This document shows, in pieces, positions 31,767 to 37,926 of a stretch of 38,543 nucleotides of DNA. The DNA comes from a virus, in IMG/VR virus record IMGVR_UViG_3300030012_002985, positions 1 through 38,543 of that record; one strand, written 5' to 3'. The stretch's first letter is position 1, and the number at the start of each line of letters is the position of its first letter. Under the pieces are notes generated by a model, which ran no database searches, had not been told where the DNA came from, and saw nothing but the letters and a program-made list of their open reading frames with translations. The translations under genes and the position numbers were made by a program.

Positions 31767-31807
31767 TTATTAGTTCTTGAACTTTAGTGAAAGAACTAAT
31801 AATTATA
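31762..31807 (+). other. Intergenic hairpin E with conserved loop
   Basis: A perfect 17-bp stem (31762-31778 with 31791-31807) closes the 12-nt loop GAACTTTAGTGA. It overlaps the stop codon of the HTH gene and ends at the ribosome site of the next gene (GAGG, 10 bases before ATG). Loop and adjacent bases share ACTTTAGTGAAAG with the minus-operon hairpins A and B. No U-tract. Confidence 0.75.
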
Positions 31808-31817
31808 AGAGGTCAAC

Positions 31818-32021
31818 ATGAAAAAAAGTGAGTCAGTTGCTCGGCAAGAATGTGCTAACTATAATGTGGGCAAGTGTAGTGGCGTTATGTTTGTTAGAAA
31901 TGAAAGTGGCAAACAGATTGCTCAAGTTCTTAGTAAGGAACATGAGGGGAAAGATTGTTTTGCAGAAAAAGGGTGTGATTACTTTAATCAGATAGTATTA
32001 AAAGGATGTAGCTATGCATGA
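31818..32021 (+). CDS. Cysteine-rich small protein
   Basis: A 67-residue protein with Cys at 12, 19, 47, 53 and 64 (ARQECANYNVGKCSGVMF, DCFAEKGCDYF). The pattern ECANY..GxCxGV then C...GxxCxYF recalls a family common in phages and plasmids, probably metal-binding (zinc or iron-sulphur). Its 3' end overlaps the next gene by 8 bases. Confidence 0.65.
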   Translation: MKKSESVARQECANYNVGKCSGVMFVRNESGKQIAQVLSKEHEGKDCFAEKGCDYFNQIVLKGCSYA

Positions 32022-32223
32022 AGATAATGTGTTAAAAATGACGATTAAAAAAGGCAAGAAAAATACAGATGAGGACGCTAAGAATTTGTATTACACTATT
32101 TATAAACTAGCAGAAAACTTAGGTTTTAGAGTTATAGCTCCAAAATCTACAGATAAACAACTAAAGGAGGAAAGCAATGGGGAAAGTGAAAGAATACATT
32201 CTAGAGATAGAAGAACAGAGTAA
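32014..32223 (+). CDS. Small basic protein, 69 residues
   Basis: AAAGGA precedes ATG 32014. A helical centre (EDAKNLYYTIYKLAENLGFRVI) is followed by a polar tail; no family recognised. Its end overlaps the next small gene by 47 bases. Confidence 0.5.
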   Translation: MHEDNVLKMTIKKGKKNTDEDAKNLYYTIYKLAENLGFRVIAPKSTDKQLKEESNGESERIHSRDRRTE

Positions 32224-32305
32224 TGATGATGAGGCTGAATACTTTGAGCATGCTATGAGTAATCCGTGGCTAGACCTAGACATAAAAGAAAGGAAAAATA
32301 ATTGA
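32177..32305 (+). CDS. 42-residue acidic peptide with perfect ribosome site
   Basis: MGKVKEYILEIEEQSNDDEA to ERKNN, preceded by AAAGGAGG at ideal spacing, the best site in this cluster. It overlaps the upstream gene and ends in TTGA, which carries the TTG start of the Gam-like gene. This coupling argues that it is real. Function unknown. Confidence 0.7.
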   Translation: MGKVKEYILEIEEQSNDDEAEYFEHAMSNPWLDLDIKERKNN

Positions 32306-32835
32306 AATTAGTAAAGAAAGAATCTCATCCTGTACTTGAATTAGACGAGTTAAGGAATGAAAAAGATTACAGAATTGCTGAAGAGCAAGTGCAAATAAAA
32401 GATGTACATGCTGACCAGCTTTTGTGGAAGATTAAAGAACTAGAAAGAGACATTAAAGAGCTAGAAATGAGAAAGCAAGAATCGATTGATTTTTATGATA
32501 GAAGAATATATTCTGTGCAGAGTCAAATTAATTACAGAACTCATTTGCTAGAACAACACATGAAACTAGAAAATCAAAACTCTGGTAAGAAGACATCAAA
32601 ATTACCTAACGGTGTACTTCGATTAACCACAAGAAAAAAACTAACTTTTGGCGACGATGAAACATTGTTGAAGTTTTCATTTGACAACAACATACCAACT
32701 AGAGTCGTTGAAAAACCCGATAAGAAAGCTATTGCTCAATATGTACAAGTAATGGGAGATAAACCCGATATTTGTCAAGAAGAAGAGAAGACTAGCTTTA
32801 GTTACCAAACAACAAAGAACATAACAGAGGAGTAA
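32302..32835 (+). CDS. Gam-like host nuclease inhibitor
   Basis: A 177-residue protein starting at TTG 32302 (AAAGGAAA upstream, TTGA overlap). A two-helix coiled coil (IKELERDIKELEMRKQESI, RIYSVQSQINYRTHLLEQHM) is followed by SKLPNGVLRLTTRKKLTFG and a VVEKPDKKAIAQY end, the layout of phage Gam-like proteins that cap DNA ends against host exonucleases. It stands before the annealase-like gene, forming a recombination pair. Confidence 0.65.
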   Translation: MKLVKKESHPVLELDELRNEKDYRIAEEQVQIKDVHADQLLWKIKELERDIKELEMRKQESIDFYDRRIYSVQSQINYRTHLLEQHMKLENQNSGKKTSKLPNGVLRLTTRKKLTFGDDETLLKFSFDNNIPTRVVEKPDKKAIAQYVQVMGDKPDICQEEEKTSFSYQTTKNITEE

Positions 32836-32837
32836 GT

Positions 32838-33536
32838 ATGTCTGTAAAAATACATGGTAAAGAATACCGAACAGTTGCTGAAAGAGTTAATCTCTTTCAC
32901 GAGGAAAATAAGGATGTAGTAAAGAGCATCAAAACAAAAATATTGCTAAACAATGATAAGTTTGTTGCAATGAGAACAACTATAAAGATTGGAGATTGTG
33001 TTTATCATGGACATGCTCAAGAAGTTTATGGTAGTTCTCATATTAATGAAACTTCTGCGCTAGAAAACTGTGAAACATCTGCTATTGGTAGAGCATTAGC
33101 TAGTGCTGGATTTGGTGGAACTGAGTTTGCATCTGCTGATGAAGTTGCTAATGCAATATCTCAACAAAATGCAAAAGCTAGCACGGCTTCAAGTTCTTCA
33201 AATAATGGCCAAGTTCAAAAGAGCAATGGTCAAGTTCAAAGCGATGAGCCTTATGTACATACTGATGATGCAAGGGATTCTGCAATAACTTTTGGTAAGC
33301 ATAAAGGGGAACTGTGGCGAGATTTACCAAAGGATTACGTAACTTGGTTGGCTAATAATTCAGATAATGTAAAATGGCAAACTATGGCGGTGGCGGAAAT
33401 TACTGCTAGAGCATCTGAAAATATGGACGCTAAGAAAAAAGCAGATAAGCATGAAGAGGAAGAGATTCAAAGAGAAATGCAATTAAGTTCTGAGCCAAGT
33501 TTAGAGTTAGGAGTAGATGATGACTTACCGTTCTAA
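32838..33536 (+). CDS. ssDNA annealase-like protein with DUF3820-like part and SSB tail
   Basis: A 232-residue protein. Residues 1-110 (KEYRTVAERVNLFHEENKD, GHAQEVYGSSHINETSALE, CETSAIGRALASAGFGGTE) match a common phage recombination family near Rad52/ERF annealases. A Ser/Gln linker follows, then ITFGKHKGELWRDLPKDYVTWL (about 153-174), a DUF3820-type module. The end, VDDDLPF, copies the acidic tip of SSB that recruits repair enzymes. It would coat and anneal single strands while calling host SSB partners. Confidence 0.7.
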   Translation: MSVKIHGKEYRTVAERVNLFHEENKDVVKSIKTKILLNNDKFVAMRTTIKIGDCVYHGHAQEVYGSSHINETSALENCETSAIGRALASAGFGGTEFASADEVANAISQQNAKASTASSSSNNGQVQKSNGQVQSDEPYVHTDDARDSAITFGKHKGELWRDLPKDYVTWLANNSDNVKWQTMAVAEITARASENMDAKKKADKHEEEEIQREMQLSSEPSLELGVDDDLPF

Positions 33537-33783
33537 AGGGCAAAAAGAGATTATCTTAGAGCATTTAAAAGAAAATAAATCTATTACATCATGGACGGCT
33601 ATACAACAATATGGTATTACAAGATTATCTGATGTAATATTAAGGCTCAGAAGAGAAGGTTACAATATAGTAACCAAAATGGTAAGCTCTAAAGATAGGC
33701 GAGGAAGGGACAGTAATTATGCTAAATACGAGTTTGTTGAGCAAGTTACTGTAGGTGATAATTACAACTTAACATTCATGTAG
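33520..33783 (+). CDS. Helix-turn-helix protein (HTH_39-like)
   Basis: An 87-residue protein overlapping the previous gene. ATG 33520 is 6 bases after GGAG, so preferred over ATG 33517. The core KEIILEHLKENKSITSWTAIQ, YGITRLSDVILRLRREGYNI is the winged helix found in many phage replication regions. DNA-binding regulator or replication accessory. Confidence 0.65.
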   Translation: MTYRSKGQKEIILEHLKENKSITSWTAIQQYGITRLSDVILRLRREGYNIVTKMVSSKDRRGRDSNYAKYEFVEQVTVGDNYNLTFM

Positions 33784-33807
33784 GACTCCGCAAGGTCACA
33801 TGATAAA

Positions 33808-33835
33808 AGGGGCAAGGATTTTTTTTCTTGCCCCT
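33808..33835 (+). terminator. Hairpin with T-rich loop
   Basis: A 9-bp stem (AGGGGCAAG with CTTGCCCCT) around a 10-nt loop with eight T. It lies 24 bases after the HTH gene and 20 bases before the next. The GGGGCA/TGCCCC core is shared with the post-capsid hairpin. The U-run is in the loop, not after it, so it is not a standard intrinsic terminator. Confidence 0.5.
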
Positions 33836-33854
33836 ATACAAATAGGAATAAATT

Positions 33855-34253
33855 ATGCCAAGTAGAAGTAAACAAAAAGGTAATAGATTTGAACGTGAAG
33901 TTGTTAATATTGCTAAACAAAACAATGTAGAAGCTGAAAGAGCCTATGCTAGCAACGGTCTATCATTAGGGCATGCAGAAGAAGTTGATGTTGTGCTAAC
34001 AGGAAAAAATAAAGAATGGAGAGTTCAATGCAAAGTTAGAAAAAATATAGCACAATGGATAAAGCCTAATCCCGATACCGTAGATGTACAAGTTGTAAAA
34101 GAAGATAGGGGAACAATATATGCAATTTTACCGTTTGATGAGTTTCTAGAATTAATACATGATGATACTGAGGATTTTAAATCAGAAGAAAAAGCAATGA
34201 TTGAATCAGAAAGGATGGCAGATATAGGAAGGAGAATAGATGAGGGAATATAA
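33855..34253 (+). CDS. Hjc-like Holliday junction resolvase
   Basis: A 132-residue PD-(D/E)XK nuclease: GNRFEREVVNIAKQ (E13 or E15), EEVDVVLTG (D45) and RVQCKVRKN with Q58-x-K60 in place of the usual E-x-K. The basic N-terminus and compact length suit archaeal-type resolvases found in phages. It would cut branched replication intermediates before packaging. The Gln variant occurs in other active family members, but activity here is not shown. Confidence 0.7.
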   Translation: MPSRSKQKGNRFEREVVNIAKQNNVEAERAYASNGLSLGHAEEVDVVLTGKNKEWRVQCKVRKNIAQWIKPNPDTVDVQVVKEDRGTIYAILPFDEFLELIHDDTEDFKSEEKAMIESERMADIGRRIDEGI

Positions 34254-34437
34254 TCTAGGGGAGCAAGTAACTGCGAAGATTACCCTGCCAAGCGGAGAAG
34301 AAGATTATGTAAGCGGTGAAGTAGCATCTGTATCTGATGATTATATCTTTATTATATCAAAATGGCCTAGAAAAAAATACTATTCTATAAAAAGAGAAAA
34401 CATACTAACAAAACATGAGGAAAACAAAAATGGGTAA
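34240..34437 (+). CDS. Small SH3-like protein
   Basis: A 65-residue strand-rich protein (LGEQVTAKITLPSGEEDYVSG, YIFIISKWPRKKYYSIK). AAGGAG precedes ATG 34240, and it overlaps genes on both sides. It probably forms a small beta barrel; function unknown. Confidence 0.55.
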   Translation: MREYNLGEQVTAKITLPSGEEDYVSGEVASVSDDYIFIISKWPRKKYYSIKRENILTKHEENKNG

Positions 34438-35419
34438 TAAAATAGGAAAAGCTCCAGCATTTCAATTTTATGCTGGTGATTTTTTATCTGATATAAACGT
34501 AACAACCATGACAATGGCGCAAAGAGGCATATATATAACTTTGCTAGCATACGAATGGATTGAGGGTTCATTACCGTCTGATATGCTTAAACTTAGAATA
34601 TTATGCGGTAATCATACTGATTTTGATGCTGATTGGAGCATTGTACGTGATTGTTTCTTTGAAAAAGACGGTAGACTATATAACAGAAGACTAGAATCTG
34701 AGCGTACAAATATGATAGAATATAGAGAAAGAATGAGTGCTAATGGTCGTAAAGGTGCAAAGTCTAGATGGCAAGGCCATAGCAAAGCTATAGCTGAGCC
34801 ATCCATAATAGAAGTAGAAGAAGAAGTAGAAGTTAAAGTAAAGAAAAATAACGATAACCAAGTATTTAAAAAAGAATTTGAAAAAGATTTTTGGTCAATA
34901 TATCCAAGACGCGATAATAAAAAAAGAGCGCAAGATAAGTTCATCAGCCTTAGGAAAAAAGGAACTTCTATTGAGACTATTGTAAATGGCCTAGAATCTT
35001 ACAAAAAATATTGGAAACAACATGGTACAAGTGCAGAATATATTCCTATGGCTAGCACATGGTTGAATCAAGAACGATTTAATGACGAATTATTGAGCGA
35101 TACAAAAACTGTTGATAGGTTATCTGTGAAGAAAGATATCGAAAAAGAATATATGTGTCCAAGTTGTGAGCATGAAATAAAAACAAAAGAAGAAGATTTT
35201 ACAGGTAGTAAAGCATTGTGTAAGTCTTGTAAGGAAGATTTTTATCTTAGTAAAGTGAGTGCCATGATTGAAATACGAGCAAAAAAAGCTGAGCTAGCAA
35301 AGCCCAAAAGCCCCAGAACAGCAGAATCTGGGCTTCCAGGGAAAACTCAAGCTAGCACAAGCTCAGATGAATCAACTCAATCATTGGGCAGTCTGTTAGA
35401 GAATTTGGGGGTGCATTAA
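34430..35419 (+). CDS. O-like replisome organizer (DUF1376-type) containing iterons
   Basis: A 329-residue protein; ATG 34430 has GAGGA 10 bases upstream, unlike ATG 34415. The N-terminus (APAFQFYAGDFLSDINVTTMT, RGIYITLLAYEWIEGSLP) is the DUF1376/YdaU winged helix. The middle (FWSIYPRRDNKKRAQDKFIS, YIPMASTWLNQERFNDE) is the loader-contact part of phage replication proteins. A C-terminal zinc ribbon follows (CPSC ... CKSC, about 240-265). It would bind the origin and recruit the host helicase. Two 11-bp iterons and a GAAGTA tract lie inside the gene at 34778-34840. Confidence 0.8.
   Translation: MGNKIGKAPAFQFYAGDFLSDINVTTMTMAQRGIYITLLAYEWIEGSLPSDMLKLRILCGNHTDFDADWSIVRDCFFEKDGRLYNRRLESERTNMIEYRERMSANGRKGAKSRWQGHSKAIAEPSIIEVEEEVEVKVKKNNDNQVFKKEFEKDFWSIYPRRDNKKRAQDKFISLRKKGTSIETIVNGLESYKKYWKQHGTSAEYIPMASTWLNQERFNDELLSDTKTVDRLSVKKDIEKEYMCPSCEHEIKTKEEDFTGSKALCKSCKEDFYLSKVSAMIEIRAKKAELAKPKSPRTAESGLPGKTQASTSSDESTQSLGSLLENLGVH
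34778..34840. repeat. Intragenic iterons related to the control-region origin
   Basis: CATAGCAAAGC (34778), TATAGCTGAGC (34789) and CATCCATAATA (34800) are end-to-end 11-mers. GAAGTAGAAG repeats (34811-34833) follow in the same order and direction as at 5232-5305. They encode the linker HSKAIAEPSIIEVEEEVEV of the O-like protein. Lambda-type phages also keep the origin inside the initiator gene. Confidence 0.6.
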
Positions 35420-35511
35420 TGCAAGGTTGGCGCTTTTCGATTTTTGTTAAAAATAAGTTGTTTATCATTTTGATATTGACATTAACCTGTGGTTGGAGTA
35501 TCTCTTTATGA
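35419..35511 (+). CDS. 30-residue membrane peptide
   Basis: The ATG overlaps the stop of the replisome organizer (TAATG) and the stop overlaps the next start (ATGA). The peptide reads MQGWRFSIFVKNKLFIILIL and continues TLTCGWSISL, one hydrophobic helix after a basic head. Coupling on both sides supports translation. It could be a small toxin-like or anchor peptide, or merely a coupling leader. Confidence 0.45.
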   Translation: MQGWRFSIFVKNKLFIILILTLTCGWSISL

Positions 35512-35732
35512 TTAAAGAACTGATAATTGACGATTTAAGTCGTGCCCCCAAAAAATATAATGGATTCACGGATTACGATGGTAAGAAAGCAGACGTAAAT
35601 ATTAAATATTGTTGTAAGTGCAAAAAATGTTGGGAAAAAAAACGTAAAACTAATGGGAAAATACATGTTTTACATTATGAAGATTTTGTAACTTATGGCA
35701 AAGAAAGAGAAGTGTGTGATAAATGCTTATAA
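35508..35732 (+). CDS. Zinc-knuckle small protein
   Basis: A 74-residue protein from ATG 35508 (GGAG about 11 bases upstream; a TTG at 35493 is less likely). Cys pairs YCCKCKKC and VCDKC frame a basic loop (WEKKRKTNGKIHV), suggesting one zinc site. It is typical of small nucleic-acid-binding phage proteins. Confidence 0.6.
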   Translation: MIKELIIDDLSRAPKKYNGFTDYDGKKADVNIKYCCKCKKCWEKKRKTNGKIHVLHYEDFVTYGKEREVCDKCL

Positions 35733-35736
35733 TTGC

Positions 35737-35803
35737 TAGGGGCGCGAATCCCTTGAGCAAACCTCACTTGTCTAAAACCCGTGTCCTCCGTCGCGCCCTT
35801 AGT
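35737..35803. other. Structured element with 12-bp GC-rich closing stem
   Basis: CTAGGGGCGCGA (35737-35748) pairs with TCGCGCCCTTAG (35792-35803) with one G-U. The 43-nt interior can form a smaller TGAG-CAAAC-CTCA hairpin. It fills the gap between two genes and has no U-tract. It is not a tRNA: there is no T-loop. It could be a structured RNA, a processing site or a protein-binding dyad. Confidence 0.5.
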
Positions 35804-35820
35804 TACGAAGCTGAGCTAGC

Positions 35821-36021
35821 ATGAACGACAAGATAATAGAATTAATTAAGGAAAGAATGGATATTGGTAAGAGGGAATACGGTGAACAACTGGATGTTTT
35901 TGACGGTAGGAACTGGGAAAAAGAAACGCTAGAAGAGCTACTGGACGCATGCGTGTACTTAGCTTCAGCAATATTAAAACTTACGCTAGCAAAGGAAAGG
36001 AATAAAAATGAGGGCAACTGA
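35821..36021 (+). CDS. MazG-like short protein
   Basis: A 66-residue helical protein: KERMDIGKREYGEQLDVFDG, NWEKETLEELLDACVYLAS. E-rich helices with ELLDACVYLA match the small all-alpha MazG-like nucleotide pyrophosphatases found in phages. It may hydrolyse unusual NTPs. The second helix motif is shorter than in full MazG. No good ribosome site, but GCTAGC directly precedes ATG. Confidence 0.65.
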   Translation: MNDKIIELIKERMDIGKREYGEQLDVFDGRNWEKETLEELLDACVYLASAILKLTLAKERNKNEGN

Positions 36022-36199
36022 GTTTATAGATTTTATAAATAGAGATAGTTTATCTGATGATTTCCAATATTCTCATTTAGAGATAAAAGAAGAAGTTGAA
36101 GATAACAAAGGCGGTGTAAAATTTGTAATCAGAAAAGATTACAAAAAAATTAGACATGATTATAGAAAGGATATAAATGCTAAAGAAACAACAGTATAA
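36008..36199 (+). CDS. Hypothetical protein, 63 residues
   Basis: Overlaps the MazG-like gene by 14 bases, with AAAGGAA before the ATG. Charged, soluble (FINRDSLSDDFQYSHLEIKE); overlaps the next gene by 23 bases. No family recognised. Confidence 0.6.
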   Translation: MRATEFIDFINRDSLSDDFQYSHLEIKEEVEDNKGGVKFVIRKDYKKIRHDYRKDINAKETTV

Positions 36200-36551
36200 A
36201 GAGCAAAGAGATAATTTAGGCGCACATCTTAAAAATACCGTAAACAAAGTTTATCAAATAACTGACGGCATATCTCAAGTTTGTAAGCTAGCACGAAACG
36301 GCAGGTTGGGTAAAGGCAAAGCATTTAAGGAAATAGAAAAGTTAGCATCCGAGCTTAAAAACTTTAATGACGTGCCAGCAAACATGGCTTATAAATTTTC
36401 GCCTACAGGTGATTGGGAAGATTCTAAAACTTGGGAATATGAAAAAGAAAATAATTCTAAGTTTATTTTAAATAAAGAACAGGCTGATAAAAGTATATAT
36501 CCAACTATAAATGATTTTAAAAAAATACTTGAAAATTACAAGGGAAGTTAG
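36177..36551 (+). CDS. Hypothetical helical protein, last gene of the plus operon
   Basis: A 124-residue protein with AGAAAGGA before ATG 36177. Helical N-terminal half (LGAHLKNTVNKVYQITDGIS, KGKAFKEIEKLASELKNF), polar C-terminal half. No known motif. It is followed by the convergent terminators. Confidence 0.6.
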   Translation: MLKKQQYKEQRDNLGAHLKNTVNKVYQITDGISQVCKLARNGRLGKGKAFKEIEKLASELKNFNDVPANMAYKFSPTGDWEDSKTWEYEKENNSKFILNKEQADKSIYPTINDFKKILENYKGS

Positions 36552-36573
36552 TATATTTTAGCGTTTGTTATTT

Positions 36574-36598
36574 GTTAGTTGTTATGTCTAACTTTTTT
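36574..36598 (+). terminator. Possible intrinsic terminator of the plus operon
   Basis: GTTAG and CTAAC enclose a 9-nt loop and are followed by six T. The stem is weak (5 bp), but the U-run is in the right place, 23 bases after the last plus gene. Confidence 0.4.
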
Positions 36599-36627
36599 AT
36601 TTGTTTTATGGGTTAGATTATACATAA

Positions 36628-36668
36628 CGCGAGGGCGGTTTTTGTGGTATCTTTCTACCGCCCTCGCT
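36628..36668. terminator. Convergent inverted repeat between the operons
   Basis: GCGAGGGCGG (36629-36638) pairs with CCGCCCTCGC (36658-36667), with one more T-A pair inside; the loop is 18-19 nt with a T5 run. It is the strongest GC stem in the genome, placed where plus and minus transcription meet. No U-tract follows on either strand, so it may need a factor or act by processing. Confidence 0.6.
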
Positions 36669-36684
36669 CCTCTTAGTGAGGTAA

Positions 36685-37002
36685 CTAGTTAAAAGGGTCT
36701 AAATCGGGATTCGGAATAACCTTCAAGCTTTTTCTAGCATCTTCTCCACCACTAACTCTTATATCCTTATTCACTTCCTTTAAGTACGTCAAAGCCTCTT
36801 TATGTTTTCCTTTATTAAGTAATCCTTCTATAAAATCAGCATTCTTCGTATCAAGCTTAGTTACATACAGGATAGCATGTCTTTGCTCATTCGCATCCGC
36901 TCTAACTTTCATAAGATTCATATTCTTATTCATGTCTGAATCTTCTTTTAAAAAAGATTCTATTCCATGACAATCAGCTATTCCATAATATAGATTTTGC
37001 AT
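36685..37002 (-). CDS. Hypothetical protein, last gene of the minus operon
   Basis: A 105-residue protein (MQNLYYGIADCHGIESF). Its site and start, AAGGAG then AATAAATAA and ATG, are identical over 18 bases to those of the gene at 38417. ANEQRHAILYVTKLDTKNAD and FIEGLLNKGKHKEALTYL suggest helices. YYGIADCHG hints at a phosphatase-like start, but no further motif follows. Function unknown. Confidence 0.65.
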   Translation of the reverse strand: MQNLYYGIADCHGIESFLKEDSDMNKNMNLMKVRADANEQRHAILYVTKLDTKNADFIEGLLNKGKHKEALTYLKEVNKDIRVSGGEDARKSLKVIPNPDLDPFN

Positions 37003-37023
37003 TTATTTATTCTCCTTTTTTGT

Positions 37024-37051
37024 GAGGGCCAACATATACATGCTGACCCTC
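37024..37051 (-). other. Intergenic hairpin F (GCATGTATATGT loop)
   Basis: GAGGGTCA and TGGCCCTC (one mismatch) close a 12-nt loop, GCATGTATATGT in the transcribed sense, close to GAATGTAAATGA of hairpins C and D. It lies 15 bases after the stop of the PC4-like gene and before the ribosome site of the next gene. Confidence 0.55.
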
Positions 37052-37066
37052 GGTTGAATACATAAT

Positions 37067-37279
37067 TTACGCAGTAACTGTCTGTTCGTCCAGCGCAATT
37101 AATCCCTCGATGATTTTTGGTGCTAGCTCGGGATTGAACGCTACCCCCTTACGTGTTGGAATCATTTCATCAGTATCTTTTTTCTTCGTCCAAAGTCTTA
37201 TCTGTCCGAAAGTTCTACCGTTTACGGTGTCTTTTGTCACTCTGATTTCACTATTATCACTTACTTGTATTGTGTGCAT
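37067..37279 (-). CDS. PC4-like ssDNA-binding protein candidate
   Basis: A 70-residue protein with AAAAGGAG before ATG 37279. EIRVTKDTVNGRTFGQIRLW, a charged turn, and MIPTRKGVAFNPELAPKIIEGL follow the PC4 plan: four-strand sheet with an iR-type strand, PxxKG turn, then a helix. PC4-like proteins bind and dimerise on melted DNA and in phages can help replication or transcription. Length fits a single domain. Confidence 0.55.
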   Translation of the reverse strand: MHTIQVSDNSEIRVTKDTVNGRTFGQIRLWTKKKDTDEMIPTRKGVAFNPELAPKIIEGLIALDEQTVTA

Positions 37280-37305
37280 TATATGCTCCTTTTTTTTGTT
37301 ATTGA

Positions 37306-37854
37306 TTAAGAATTGCCGACAATATCTGTGTGAGATATACTGTCTAAAAGTTTTTTCACTTCATCTGTAAGCTCATCCTCGGGGATAGTTATGGCATCTC
37401 CGATGTATGTCTCTAGTATCTGCCCCTCGGAAGTATGTTTAGCAACTATCTGTAGAGATTCTGTATCGTCTATAATACCGCATTGCCTAGCTAAATCGTC
37501 GGGATTTAGAATTAGATTTTCATCTAATCTGTTTTTTCGGAGTTTGGATACGATTGGTACAATCATGGTCTGCATATCAGCTAGCACAGTACCCACAATC
37601 AGCGCCCTGTGCCTCTTGTCTACATTAGCGTTTTCGTTACTGAGGGCCTTGCTAAGCGCTCTGAAAATAACGTTTGTAAAGAACTTAAACAGTTTATCGA
37701 CAGTTTTTCTATCAGCTCTTTCGATGTCTTCTACCAAAACCAAGTTGCTGGCTACGAGTTCAGCAAAGAAATCCCGCGCCTTTTCAGATGAGAAATTAAT
37801 GGTAATTGCCCTGTTTGGTTTTGACATGCCTTTGGTTTTTTTGTTTTTGGTCAT
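37306..37854 (-). CDS. Hypothetical helical protein, 182 residues
   Basis: Start at ATG 37854 with CGGAGGGCC upstream. Basic N-terminus (MTKNKKTKGMSKPNRAITIN), then helices (KLFKFFTNVIFRALSKALSN, VLADMQTMIVPIVSKLRKN) and an acidic C-terminus. No recognised family. It lies between hairpin B and the PC4-like gene. Confidence 0.65.
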   Translation of the reverse strand: MTKNKKTKGMSKPNRAITINFSSEKARDFFAELVASNLVLVEDIERADRKTVDKLFKFFTNVIFRALSKALSNENANVDKRHRALIVGTVLADMQTMIVPIVSKLRKNRLDENLILNPDDLARQCGIIDDTESLQIVAKHTSEGQILETYIGDAITIPEDELTDEVKKLLDSISHTDIVGNS

Positions 37855-37879
37855 GTTGCTGGCCCTCCGATTGGTTTAT

Positions 37880-37926
37880 TTAATTAATTATTACTTTCAC
37901 TAAAGTATCAAGTAATAATTAATTAA
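37880..37926 (-). other. Intergenic hairpin B with conserved loop
   Basis: A perfect 17-bp stem (37880-37896 with 37910-37926) and a 13-nt loop GATACTTTAGTGA in the transcribed sense. It contains the stop codon of the gene at 37923, as hairpin A does for the gene at 663, and is nearly the same sequence as hairpin A. No U-tract. Confidence 0.75.

Noticed and set aside
35741-35799. tRNA on either strand
   Set aside because: An 8-bp acceptor-like stem is present, but there is no T-loop, D-arm or anticodon arm.
37391-37903. Plus-strand open frame of 170 codons
   Set aside because: Antisense to a minus operon gene with good ribosome site; it also runs through hairpin B.
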